NCBI GenBank assembly: GCA_019752975.1
Contig: JAIELM010000472.1
Location: forward strand, 1-5,171
From: Undibacterium sp.
GTDB lineage: Bacteria; Pseudomonadota; Gammaproteobacteria; Burkholderiales; Burkholderiaceae_D
DNA: 5,171 bases
Direction: 5' to 3'
A program made the position numbers and the translations under genes. This document shows positions 1 to 5,171 of the stretch, piece by piece. Below the pieces are notes generated by a model. The model was given only the letters and a program-made list of their open reading frames with translations. It made no database searches and had not been told where the DNA came from. Positions within the stretch are counted from its first letter, which is position 1, and every line of letters begins with the position of its first letter.

Positions 1-2097
1 ATTCCATGGGCTGATGCAGACTACTGGACCCAAAGCCTGGGTTTGCGGTGCGTTTGTCACTTGCGCAGCGTAGTAACGTAAAAAATCTACCGCTTCCCTG
101 ACTTCAGCAAGCGCATTCGGTAGAGATTTACCTGCCTCGCGGATGGCTAGCGCCATGAAATCTAGGGTTTGTTCTTCCAATAAATCGGCCGCTTTATTCA
201 GACAATTGGCGCGTAAGCTAGGGGTTTGATTTTGCCACTCTTCCGCGTAGGCTTGCGCCGCAGCTAAGGCCGTTTGCACGTCTTGAGTATCCGCTTCAAT
301 CACGCTGCCAACGACATCGCGTAGGTCGGCAGGATTGAGAACCTGGCGGGTATTGGTCGCGGAGATAGTGCCAGCGATTAAGGGAGTCGCTTGTAAAGAC
401 TGTTGGCTAAAAGCGGAGAAATGCGCACTGATTCTTTGCAATTCCAGTTCATTAGAAAAATCCAAACCAGCTGAATTTTTACGTTCTTCACCGAATAATT
501 GTGATGGCAAATGAATGCCAGTGTGCATCACGCCAGTTAATTCGGTGGCGATAGCAATTGGATCGGCGATCAAAGATTCTATAGAAATTTTTTCGTCGAC
601 TATTTGATTGACGAAGGAGGAATTGGCACCGTTTTCTAACAGTCTTCGCACTAAGTAAGCTAGTAGCGTTTGATGGGAACCGACGGGTGCATAAATCCGG
701 CAAGGCTTGGCTAATTTGTCCGCACCTACCACTTGGTCATACAAAGTTTCACCCATACCGTGCAGGCATTGGAATTCATAGTCAGTGACTTTAGCTTCTT
801 GCGCCCAGCTATAAATGGTTGATAAGGTCAGTGCATTATGTGTGGCAAATTGAGGGTAAATTTGTGCCGTTGCTTGCAAGAGTTTTTGTGCGCAAACTAG
901 ATACGACACGTCGGTGTAGACCTTGCGGGTATACACGGGAAACTGGCTCATACCATCGACTTGCGCACGTTTGATTTCAGAATCCCAATACGCACCCTTG
1001 ACTAAACGTACCATGAATTTGCGGTTGCTACGGCGCGCTAAATCGATCAGATAGTCAATCACATAGGGACAGCGTTTTTGGTAGGCTTGCACCACAAAAC
1101 CCAAGCCCTCAAAACCAGCTAAATCAGGATCAAAAGCGAGGGCTTCCATTAAGTCGAGCGAAAGTTCTAAGCGATCGGCCTCTTCGGCATCAATGTTTAA
1201 GCCAATATTGTAGTTCTTCGCCAAAATCAGTAATTGCTTGAGCAATGGCAGTAATTCGGTCATGGTACGTGCCCTTTGCGCACGTGAATAGCGTGGGTGC
1301 AGCGCTGAGAGTTTGACCGAAATGCCAGGGCCTTCTTTGATGCCACGTCCGTTTGATGCCTTACCGATGGCATGGATTGCGGTCTCGTAGGCTTGATAAT
1401 AATTGGCAGCATCGTGCGCGGTAAGAGCCGCTTCGCCTAACATATCGTAGGAGTAGCGATAACCACGTGCCTCATTGCTTTGGCTATTTTTGAGGGCTTC
1501 TTCTATGGTTTGTCCGGTGACGAATTGATTGCCCAGCATGCGCATGGCGAGATCGACACCTTTACGTATCAAAGGTTCGCCGCCTTTGGCGATTAAACGT
1601 GTTAGGGCTGAGCCTAAGCCATTATCACTATTGGTGCTGACTAATTTTCCCGTGACCAGTAAGCCCCAAGTGGCGGCATTGACGAACAAAGACGGCGATT
1701 CACCTAGGTGTTTGCGCCAATCACCTTTGCTGATTTTGTCTGCGATTAATCGATCTTTAGTCGCTGCATCGGGAATCCGTAATAAGGCTTCGGCCAAACA
1801 CATTAAGGCAACGCCTTCTTCAGATGACAAGGAAAATTCGTGCATCAAGGCGTCGACGCCGGAAGCACGAGTACGTTGTTCGCGCACATTAGAAACTAAA
1901 TTCCTAGCCAAGCTAGCGATGTTGTTTTTTGCGCCGGGAAATGCCTGTAAATTCGCCAATAACCAAGACACTGCTTCTGGCTCAGCTCGTCTATACGCTA
2001 AAGTAATGTTATTCCTTAGTGTTGACTGTGTAGGTAAAAGTTCTTGCTGAAGTGCTTGGAATGCAGTGCTTGGAATGGGCGAATTCATGGAGGGCAT
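1..2097 (-). CDS. putA: PutA, proline dehydrogenase / P5C dehydrogenase (5' part, no RHH domain)
   Basis: Bifunctional flavoenzyme that oxidises proline to P5C (FAD-dependent PRODH domain, electrons to quinone) and then P5C to glutamate (NAD-dependent ALDH domain), acting at the inner face of the cytoplasmic membrane. The reading frame is open for 699 codons and leaves the window inside the ALDH domain. Seen directly: an alpha-helical domain at about 25-200 (FSLSSEEGVALMCLAEALLR, SPSLFVNAATWGLL); the PRODH barrel at about 210-500 with GISVKLSALHPRYS, NIDAEEADRLE, FVVQAYQKRC, RLVKGAYWD, FATHNA, QCLHGMGE, YAPVGSHQTLLAYL and RRLLENGAN; and the ALDH start at about 575, ending in GPVVCISPWN. Lys262, Asp303, Tyr469 and Arg484/Arg485 align with E. 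coli K329, D370, Y540 and R555/R556 of the proline site. The start is ATG 2097, with ATG 2088 and GTG 2100 as in-frame alternatives; a TAA directly before GTG 2100 excludes a longer N-terminus. The RHH DNA-binding domain of enteric PutA is therefore absent. The ALDH catalytic cysteine lies outside the window. Confidence 0.97.
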   Translation of the reverse strand, partial: MPSMNSPIPSTAFQALQQELLPTQSTLRNNITLAYRRAEPEAVSWLLANLQAFPGAKNNIASLARNLVSNVREQRTRASGVDALMHEFSLSSEEGVALMCLAEALLRIPDAATKDRLIADKISKGDWRKHLGESPSLFVNAATWGLLVTGKLVSTNSDNGLGSALTRLIAKGGEPLIRKGVDLAMRMLGNQFVTGQTIEEALKNSQSNEARGYRYSYDMLGEAALTAHDAANYYQAYETAIHAIGKASNGRGIKEGPGISVKLSALHPRYSRAQRARTMTELLPLLKQLLILAKNYNIGLNIDAEEADRLELSLDLMEALAFDPDLAGFEGLGFVVQAYQKRCPYVIDYLIDLARRSNRKFMVRLVKGAYWDSEIKRAQVDGMSQFPVYTRKVYTDVSYLVCAQKLLQATAQIYPQFATHNALTLSTIYSWAQEAKVTDYEFQCLHGMGETLYDQVVGADKLAKPCRIYAPVGSHQTLLAYLVRRLLENGANSSFVNQIVDEKISIESLIADPIAIATELTGVMHTGIHLPSQLFGEERKNSAGLDFSNELELQRISAHFSAFSQQSLQATPLIAGTISATNTRQVLNPADLRDVVGSVIEADTQDVQTALAAAQAYAEEWQNQTPSLRANCLNKAADLLEEQTLDFMALAIREAGKSLPNALAEVREAVDFLRYYAAQVTNAPQTQALGPVVCISPWN
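2051..2078. repeat. 14-bp direct tandem duplication within the putA 5' coding end
   Basis: The unit agtgcttggaatgc (2051-2064) is followed immediately by agtgcttggaatgg (2065-2078), which matches at the first 13 of 14 bases. It encodes part of the poorly conserved N-terminal tail of PutA, around residues 7-16, before the first conserved helix. Because 14 is not a multiple of three, gain or loss of one unit would shift the putA frame. It most likely arose by a local duplication in a tolerant region. Confidence 0.8.
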
Positions 2098-2150
2098 CAC
2101 TTATGAAAAATTTTATGAACAACATTCAATTGTATAGTCGATGAGTGTGG

Positions 2151-2180
2151 ATTAATTCTGGTATTTTTCGCGATTATCAA
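2151..2180 (-). promoter_or_regulatory. Candidate sigma-70 promoter for putA
   Basis: Read on the minus strand, TTGATA (2180-2175, five of six matches to TTGACA) is followed after 18 bp by ATTAAT (2156-2151, four of six matches to TATAAT). Transcription would begin near 2144, giving a leader of about 47 nt before ATG 2097. The -35 box overlaps the left arm of the inverted repeat at 2178-2194. An alternative -10, TACAAT (2134-2129), has no good -35 partner. The promoter is assigned by inspection only. Confidence 0.35.
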
Positions 2181-2194
2181 AATATTGTATTTTG
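2178..2194. promoter_or_regulatory. 17-bp inverted repeat, candidate operator of the Lrp-type regulator
   Basis: CAAAATA (2178-2184), a 3-bp centre TTG, and TATTTTG (2188-2194) form a perfect 7+7 inverted repeat. It sits in the putA/lrp divergent region, overlapping the putative putA -35 box and the putative lrp -35 region. Lrp/AsnC regulators bind AT-rich imperfect palindromes of about 15 bp, often beside their own gene, so size, composition and position all fit. The binding protein is inferred, and AT-rich DNA yields such repeats by chance fairly often. Confidence 0.45.
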
Positions 2195-2219
2195 TGCGAC
2201 AATAAGGCCAAATTATATT
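2192..2219 (+). promoter_or_regulatory. Candidate sigma-70 promoter for the Lrp-type gene
   Basis: TATATT (2214-2219, five of six matches to the -10 consensus) lies 16 bp downstream of TTGTGC (2192-2197, only the TTG matching the -35). The predicted start near 2226 gives a leader of about 16 nt. The -35 box overlaps the right arm of the 2178-2194 inverted repeat, compatible with autoregulation. A short purine run, AGAG (2231-2234), is the likely ribosome-binding site before ATG 2242. Confidence 0.4.
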
Positions 2220-2241
2220 AATAACCGAGCAGAGTATTTTC

Positions 2242-2700
2242 ATGTTAGATAAAATCAGCAAACGTATACTGGCCGAATTACAAAGTGACGGACGCATTAG
2301 TAACGTCGAGCTCGCCACGCGCGTCAATCTTTCTCCGGCAGCCTGCCTAGAACGCGTGCGCAAGTTACAAGAGTCCGGTTATATCTTGGGCTATACCGCG
2401 CAACTAAGCCCTCAACTATTGGATGTTGCCTTATTGGTGTTTATTGAGGTGGTATTGGATAGGACCACTCCCGATGTGTTTGAGGCCTTTAAACGAGGCG
2501 TGCAAGCTATTCCTGAGGTATTGGAATGCCATATGGTAGCGGGTGGTTTTGACTATCTCGTTAAGGCGAGGGTGAAGGATATGAACGCTTATCGCGACTT
2601 TTTAGGGAAGTCTTTGTTGCAGTTAAGCGGTGTGCGTGAGACTCATACTTACGCGGTGATGGAAGAAGTGAAAAATACCACTGCCTTGCCAATCAAATAG
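2242..2700 (+). CDS. lrp: Lrp/AsnC-family transcriptional regulator (Lrp-like, probable putA regulator)
   Basis: DNA-binding regulator that responds to amino acids and acts in the cytoplasm as a dimer or higher oligomer. The 152 residues cover the whole family architecture: an N-terminal helix-turn-helix at about 4-45 (DGRISNVELATRV, then recognition helix SPAACLERVRKL) and a C-terminal RAM ligand-binding/oligomerisation domain at about 65-142 (LLVFIEV, GGFDYLVKARVKDMNAYR, THTYAVMEEVK). It aligns almost without gaps to E. coli Lrp but begins about 10 residues later, lacking the charged N-terminal tail. Asp104 corresponds to E. coli Asp114, a position where mutation alters the leucine response. 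The gene is divergent from putA across 144 bp. In Agrobacterium and Rhodobacter an Lrp-type PutR in this arrangement activates putA with proline, so that role is inferred here. The strong likeness to enteric Lrp leaves open a wider, leucine-responsive role. Confidence 0.93.
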   Translation: MLDKISKRILAELQSDGRISNVELATRVNLSPAACLERVRKLQESGYILGYTAQLSPQLLDVALLVFIEVVLDRTTPDVFEAFKRGVQAIPEVLECHMVAGGFDYLVKARVKDMNAYRDFLGKSLLQLSGVRETHTYAVMEEVKNTTALPIK

Positions 2701-2769
2701 TTTTGGCAAAAAAATGCGCAAACTTGTGGAACTTCTCCCCTAATAGAAGACGTGTAGGTCAGAAAAGGA

Positions 2770-2800
2770 AATGGCGGCACTAGCTTACTATGCCGCCATT
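2770..2800. terminator. Perfect 10-bp hairpin between convergent genes, probable (bidirectional) terminator
   Basis: AATGGCGGCA (2770-2779) pairs perfectly with TGCCGCCATT (2791-2800) across an 11-nt loop, within which TAG/CTA can add three more pairs past a bulged C. Read on the minus strand, the stem is followed by tccttttct, a modest T-run, so it fits best as a terminator for the TPR gene ending at 2853. On the plus strand, after the Lrp-type gene, no T-run follows. Strong GC pairing and the convergent position support a terminator role. Confidence 0.6.
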
Positions 2801-2811
2801 CTGAACTAATG

Positions 2812-2840
2812 ATGTAGGGCAGGTTGCATCCACCCTACAT
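2812..2840. terminator. Second perfect hairpin (8-bp stem) between convergent genes
   Basis: ATGTAGGG (2812-2819) pairs perfectly with CCCTACAT (2833-2840) across a 13-nt loop. It starts 12 nt beyond the TPR stop codon on the minus strand and lies 11 nt from the stem at 2770-2800. No T-run follows on either strand, so it is not a textbook intrinsic terminator. It may act with the neighbouring hairpin, protect mRNA 3' ends, or be a copy of a dispersed palindromic repeat; terminal TAGGG/CCCTA arms are typical of such elements in proteobacteria. Confidence 0.4.
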
Positions 2841-2852
2841 TACATACCTGCA

Positions 2853-4115
2853 TTATTTCATCAATAACCAATACCGCGCAATATCCGGTCCGCCGTCTTT
2901 GCCCTGTACAGACTTCAATACTTCTTCAGCTTTGGCTCTATTGCCCGCTTTTAAATAGGCCATACCGAGATGTAACTTAGCTTCTTCTGGTGCCTTTAGG
3001 CCGCCTTTGGCAATACCATCTTCCATTAACTTAATGCCGCGTTCATGCTGACCTTGAATCACGAAATTGTAGCCCATGTTGACCATGCCTAGGCCTGATT
3101 TAGCCGCTTTGGCATCGGCTTCGCCCTTGTCCAAAGTCTTAGTATCCTCAGCAGCTTGTTTAGTTACCTTATCCAAATAAGGTTTATGCTTTGCACCGTT
3201 TTTGCCGACCCCCAATATGTTGGCCTTAAAACCTACTTCCAGGACGGCTTTAGCTTCCAAAGGCAAACCAACTAGCATCGCCAATTCCGCCATTTCCATG
3301 TATTGATCGGCGTCTTCTATGCCGTCCACGTTGAGCATCAAACGATACCAATCCAAACGCAAACGATCAGAGAAAGTCGGTTTATTAGGAACGCGATATA
3401 ACAGGTCTAACCAATATTCTTTAGACGGGTAGCTTGTCACAATACGTTCTAGCGTATGTTCTATGCCGTCAAGATCCTTGAGATGTTGTTGAGTGCTCAA
3501 AGTAAGACGGTAGCGTTCTAGAGCTGGCACACGTTTAGCAGCATCGTCAGCGGCAATCATGCGCTGAAATTCTGGTAAAGCTTTGGCATAGTCCTTGGAA
3601 AAATACAGGCTATAAGACAAAATTTGTCGCGCCAATTCATGCTTATTATCAAGGCTCAAAGTCCGGTTGGACCAAGCGATGGCCTCGGGGTACTTGGTCG
3701 CGTTATAGAATATGCCCGCGATTCCTTCACTATATTTGATTTTTTCTTCTAGCTTGCTGAAGTCAGATTTGATCATTTGATCAAAAGCATCGGCCAACGC
3801 GGCATGATCATTCATGCTGGAGGCCAGTACTGCCTTGGTTCTCTGTATAAAGAAGAGTTCGTAGGGGGTTTTTTTGTCTGACAATTCAAACACCGTATTG
3901 ACTTTTTCAAGTGCCTCGGCGTACTGCTTAGCTTCGATTAATTTTTGTATTTCTTTATACGGTTTATCCCATTCACTACGGATCACTTCTAGCTTAAGGG
4001 GATCGACTTTCTCCTCCTTTTGTTGTGCATAGCTCTGCGTAGAGAAGGAAGTGACCGAGGCTGTACCAAGTAACAATACAAGCGCCGCTAAGGCGATAGG
4101 AGATTTTTTTATCAT
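2853..4115 (-). CDS. Secreted/periplasmic TPR-repeat protein, function unknown
   Basis: A 420-residue protein that I cannot assign to a named function. Residues 1-30 form a classical Sec signal peptide: basic MIKKS, a hydrophobic core (IALAALVLLLG), and cleavage probably after SYA before QQKEE. No lipobox cysteine is present, so the mature protein should be soluble in the periplasm. The rest is alpha-helical with degenerate TPR-like pairs: about 52-80 (AKQYAEALEKVNTVFE), 135-165 (YNATKYPEAIAWSNRTLSLD), 167-190 (FSKDYAKALPEFQRMI), 345-370 (NFVIQGQHERGIKLMEDGI) and 378-402 (AKLHLGMAYLKAGNRAKAEEVL). A Lys/Ala/Asp-rich segment at about 305-340 links the central and C-terminal repeats. The overall plan recalls TPR proteins encoded with TonB/ExbB/ExbD systems in Shewanella and Vibrio, but no such genes are visible here. 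The start is fixed by the signal peptide, although no Shine-Dalgarno sequence precedes ATG 4115. It appears monocistronic within the window. Confidence 0.9.
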   Translation of the reverse strand: MIKKSPIALAALVLLLGTASVTSFSTQSYAQQKEEKVDPLKLEVIRSEWDKPYKEIQKLIEAKQYAEALEKVNTVFELSDKKTPYELFFIQRTKAVLASSMNDHAALADAFDQMIKSDFSKLEEKIKYSEGIAGIFYNATKYPEAIAWSNRTLSLDNKHELARQILSYSLYFSKDYAKALPEFQRMIAADDAAKRVPALERYRLTLSTQQHLKDLDGIEHTLERIVTSYPSKEYWLDLLYRVPNKPTFSDRLRLDWYRLMLNVDGIEDADQYMEMAELAMLVGLPLEAKAVLEVGFKANILGVGKNGAKHKPYLDKVTKQAAEDTKTLDKGEADAKAAKSGLGMVNMGYNFVIQGQHERGIKLMEDGIAKGGLKAPEEAKLHLGMAYLKAGNRAKAEEVLKSVQGKDGGPDIARYWLLMK

Positions 4116-4137
4116 GGCAATGTTTGAGTAATGTGTG

Positions 4138-4154
4138 GGGAAAATAGGGAAAAT
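4138..4154. repeat. Short direct repeat in the TPR gene leader
   Basis: GGGAAAAT occurs at 4138-4145 and again at 4147-4154, a 9-bp period. On the minus strand this is a CT-rich tract (ATTTTCCCTATTTTCCC) lying 23-39 nt upstream of the TPR start codon, where no Shine-Dalgarno sequence is present. It could be chance or a pyrimidine-rich leader element. Confidence 0.4.
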
Positions 4155-4188
4155 GGTATCTCAATTTTAACCGGGGAAGCAATTGGCA

Positions 4189-4194
4189 ATTATA
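4189..4194 (-). promoter_or_regulatory. Consensus -10 box for the TPR gene
   Basis: On the minus strand this is a perfect TATAAT, placed to start transcription near 4182 and leave a leader of about 66 nt before ATG 4115. No convincing -35 is seen at 16-18 bp: GACAAA (4218-4213) is the nearest and matches poorly. The leader is pyrimidine-rich and carries the 4138-4154 duplication. A competing -10, TAAAAT, lies at about 4169-4164, without a well-spaced partner. Confidence 0.4.
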
Positions 4195-4353
4195 ACGCGA
4201 TTTTTACTACGTTTTGTCGGCTTTTATGCTCGCTACCGTAGCATCGACGCGGCTCAAGGGAAAAACGAGTAAACTAGGCGTTTTCCTTGCTATGGTTATC
4301 TTGTGTCTCGTCTCACCTATACACCTGCTCAATTCCTAGTTCACGACGATACA

Positions 4354-5171
4354 ATGGCGAGCTGTTTTGCCCTGTTAGACGATGCGTATAGCAGCGCTGC
4401 GAATTCGCGTTTGTATACAGGTTTGTTACAAATTCTGCGTTGCCACGATACCGCTAGTTGGAATGTAATGTGGCGAGCGGCCGAGTGTGCGCTGCAGGAG
4501 GGGTATTTCGCGGTCTCACTATTAAGCTATGAAACTGGTGCACAATTACAGCAAATTGAAGCTAGGCCTGAGGCTGCCGTATCGCAGATTCTTATTTTTG
4601 AACATTGTGCGCTGTTAGACTCGGTTCAGGTTCTGCAGTTTTTGGAGCAGCACAGCTTAGGATCTGCGACCGGATTGCGTCGCTTACGCAGCAATCTCAC
4701 GCAGGAGGAATTTAGTGCTGCGATACAGCGCATACTTGACTACATTGCTGCTGGTGACACTTACCAAGTTAATTTTACCTATCGACTGTACTTTGAAAGC
4801 TACGGCTCTGTGCATGCGCTGTACCTCGCGCTTCGTCAGCGACAGGCGGTGCCCTACGGGGCATTGATTAGCTTACCTGATGGTGGGGCGATCGTGTCGC
4901 TTTCACCTGAGCTTTTTATTCGGCACCAAGCTGGACAACTTTACGCCCGACCTATGAAGGGAACAGCGGCAGCAACTGGTGACGATGAGCTTGATCGAGC
5001 GTTGGCACTAGCGCTGGCACAGGATCAAAAAAATCGCGCAGAAAATCTGATGATCGTGGATTTATTGCGAAATGACCTAGGACGTATTGCGCAAACGGGT
5101 TCGGTCAAAGTGACTACCTTATTTGAGGTCAAACGCTATAACAGCGTGCTGCAAATGACCTCGGATATCAG
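4354..5171 (+). CDS. pabB: Aminodeoxychorismate synthase component I, PabB (5' part)
   Basis: Converts chorismate and ammonia (supplied by the PabA glutaminase) to 4-amino-4-deoxychorismate, the first step to p-aminobenzoate and folate, in the cytoplasm. The frame is open for 272 codons from ATG 4354 and runs off the right edge. The N-terminal part (1-110) has FALLDDA and SRLYTG, typical of the Burkholderiales-type protein. The chorismate-binding domain starts at about 115: GDTYQVNFTYRL (134-145), PYGALISL, SLSPELFIR (182-190), ARPMKGTA (198-205), DLLRNDLGRI (236-245) and RYNSVLQMTSDI (261-272). Lys202 in the MKGT motif is the residue that distinguishes aminodeoxychorismate synthases from anthranilate synthase TrpE, which has Ala there. 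The frame stays open upstream to 4273, so GTG 4303 is an alternative start; ATG 4354 was chosen because family-like sequence begins there. Neither has a clear Shine-Dalgarno sequence. Related proteins often carry a C-terminal PabC lyase fusion, which would lie beyond the window. Confidence 0.92.
   Translation, partial: MASCFALLDDAYSSAANSRLYTGLLQILRCHDTASWNVMWRAAECALQEGYFAVSLLSYETGAQLQQIEARPEAAVSQILIFEHCALLDSVQVLQFLEQHSLGSATGLRRLRSNLTQEEFSAAIQRILDYIAAGDTYQVNFTYRLYFESYGSVHALYLALRQRQAVPYGALISLPDGGAIVSLSPELFIRHQAGQLYARPMKGTAAATGDDELDRALALALAQDQKNRAENLMIVDLLRNDLGRIAQTGSVKVTTLFEVKRYNSVLQMTSDI

Larger units (their letters stand above)
4116..4353. other. Divergent intergenic region between the TPR gene and pabB
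   Basis: These 238 bases separate the minus-strand TPR gene from plus-strand pabB. They contain the TATAAT box at 4189-4194 for the TPR gene and the leader repeat at 4138-4154. There is also a small imperfectly centred palindrome, GCTACCGTAGC (4232-4242), flanked by ATGCT/AGCAT complementarity. No convincing pabB promoter could be picked: several AT-rich hexamers between 4270 and 4300 are equally weak. If pabB starts at GTG 4303, the region is correspondingly shorter. No coding sequence, tRNA or riboswitch was recognised. Confidence 0.6.

Noticed and set aside
488..703. Minus-strand open frame of 71 codons
   Set aside because: It is on the putA strand in another frame, inside the conserved PRODH/linker coding region, and has no family resemblance.
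1529..2050. Plus-strand open frame of 173 codons
   Set aside because: It lies entirely antisense to the well-conserved putA coding sequence, and its translation is Ser/Lys/Ala-rich without recognisable motifs; it is a shadow frame.
2097..2363. Minus-strand open frame of 88 codons
   Set aside because: It runs through the divergent promoter region and antisense to the conserved HTH of the Lrp-type gene, so a real gene is unlikely.
2686..2709. Inverted repeat TTGCCAA / TTGGCAA straddling the stop codon of the Lrp-type gene
   Set aside because: The stem is only 7 bp and is followed by an A-run rather than a T-run on the coding strand, so it is a poor terminator candidate; the 2770-2800 hairpin is stronger.
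3994..4182. Minus-strand open frame of 62 codons
   Set aside because: It overlaps the TPR gene's signal peptide region in another frame and has no motif, whereas the TPR frame has a clear Sec signal.
4232..4242. Palindrome GCTACCGTAGC as an operator for pabB
   Set aside because: It is short, has no known regulator, and is not clearly positioned relative to any convincing promoter.
1..5171. Possible novel multi-gene system, CRISPR array or mobile element
   Set aside because: There are no spaced direct repeats, transposase, integrase, toxin-antitoxin or phage genes. The genes are housekeeping or metabolic and arranged as independent units.

Overview
This is a chromosomal stretch from a Gram-negative proteobacterium, most likely a beta-proteobacterium of the Burkholderiales (Oxalobacteraceae-like). 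The grounds are family resemblance: a PutA that tracks gamma/beta-proteobacterial PutA closely, an enteric-like Lrp, and a PabB whose N-terminus and C-terminal motif resemble what I recall of Burkholderiales PabB. The intergenic DNA is AT-rich and the coding DNA has roughly balanced composition. The placement is from memory of protein families, not from a search.

Layout: (1) 1-2097, minus strand: 5' part of putA (proline dehydrogenase plus the beginning of P5C dehydrogenase), running off the left edge. (2) 2098-2241: a divergent control region with a 17-bp inverted repeat (2178-2194) lying between, and touching, plausible promoter elements for both flanking genes. (3) 2242-2700, plus strand: an Lrp/AsnC-family regulator. 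(4) 2701-2852: a convergent intergenic region with two perfect hairpins. (5) 2853-4115, minus strand: a secreted or periplasmic TPR-repeat protein of unknown role. (6) 4116-4353: a second divergent intergenic region with a good -10 box for the TPR gene. (7) about 4354-5171, plus strand: the 5' part of pabB (aminodeoxychorismate synthase component I), running off the right edge.

The best functional link is putA with the Lrp-type gene. This PutA lacks the N-terminal ribbon-helix-helix DNA-binding domain that lets enteric PutA repress its own gene, and a divergently transcribed Lrp-family regulator sits next door. This matches the known alpha-proteobacterial arrangement in which an Lrp-type PutR controls putA. 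The TPR gene and pabB show no evident functional connection with each other or with proline catabolism.

I see no mobile element, CRISPR array, tRNA or rRNA, and no sign of a novel multi-gene system. The points of interest are small-scale: the operator candidate, a 14-bp tandem duplication inside the putA 5' coding end, the twin hairpins, and the uncharacterised TPR protein.
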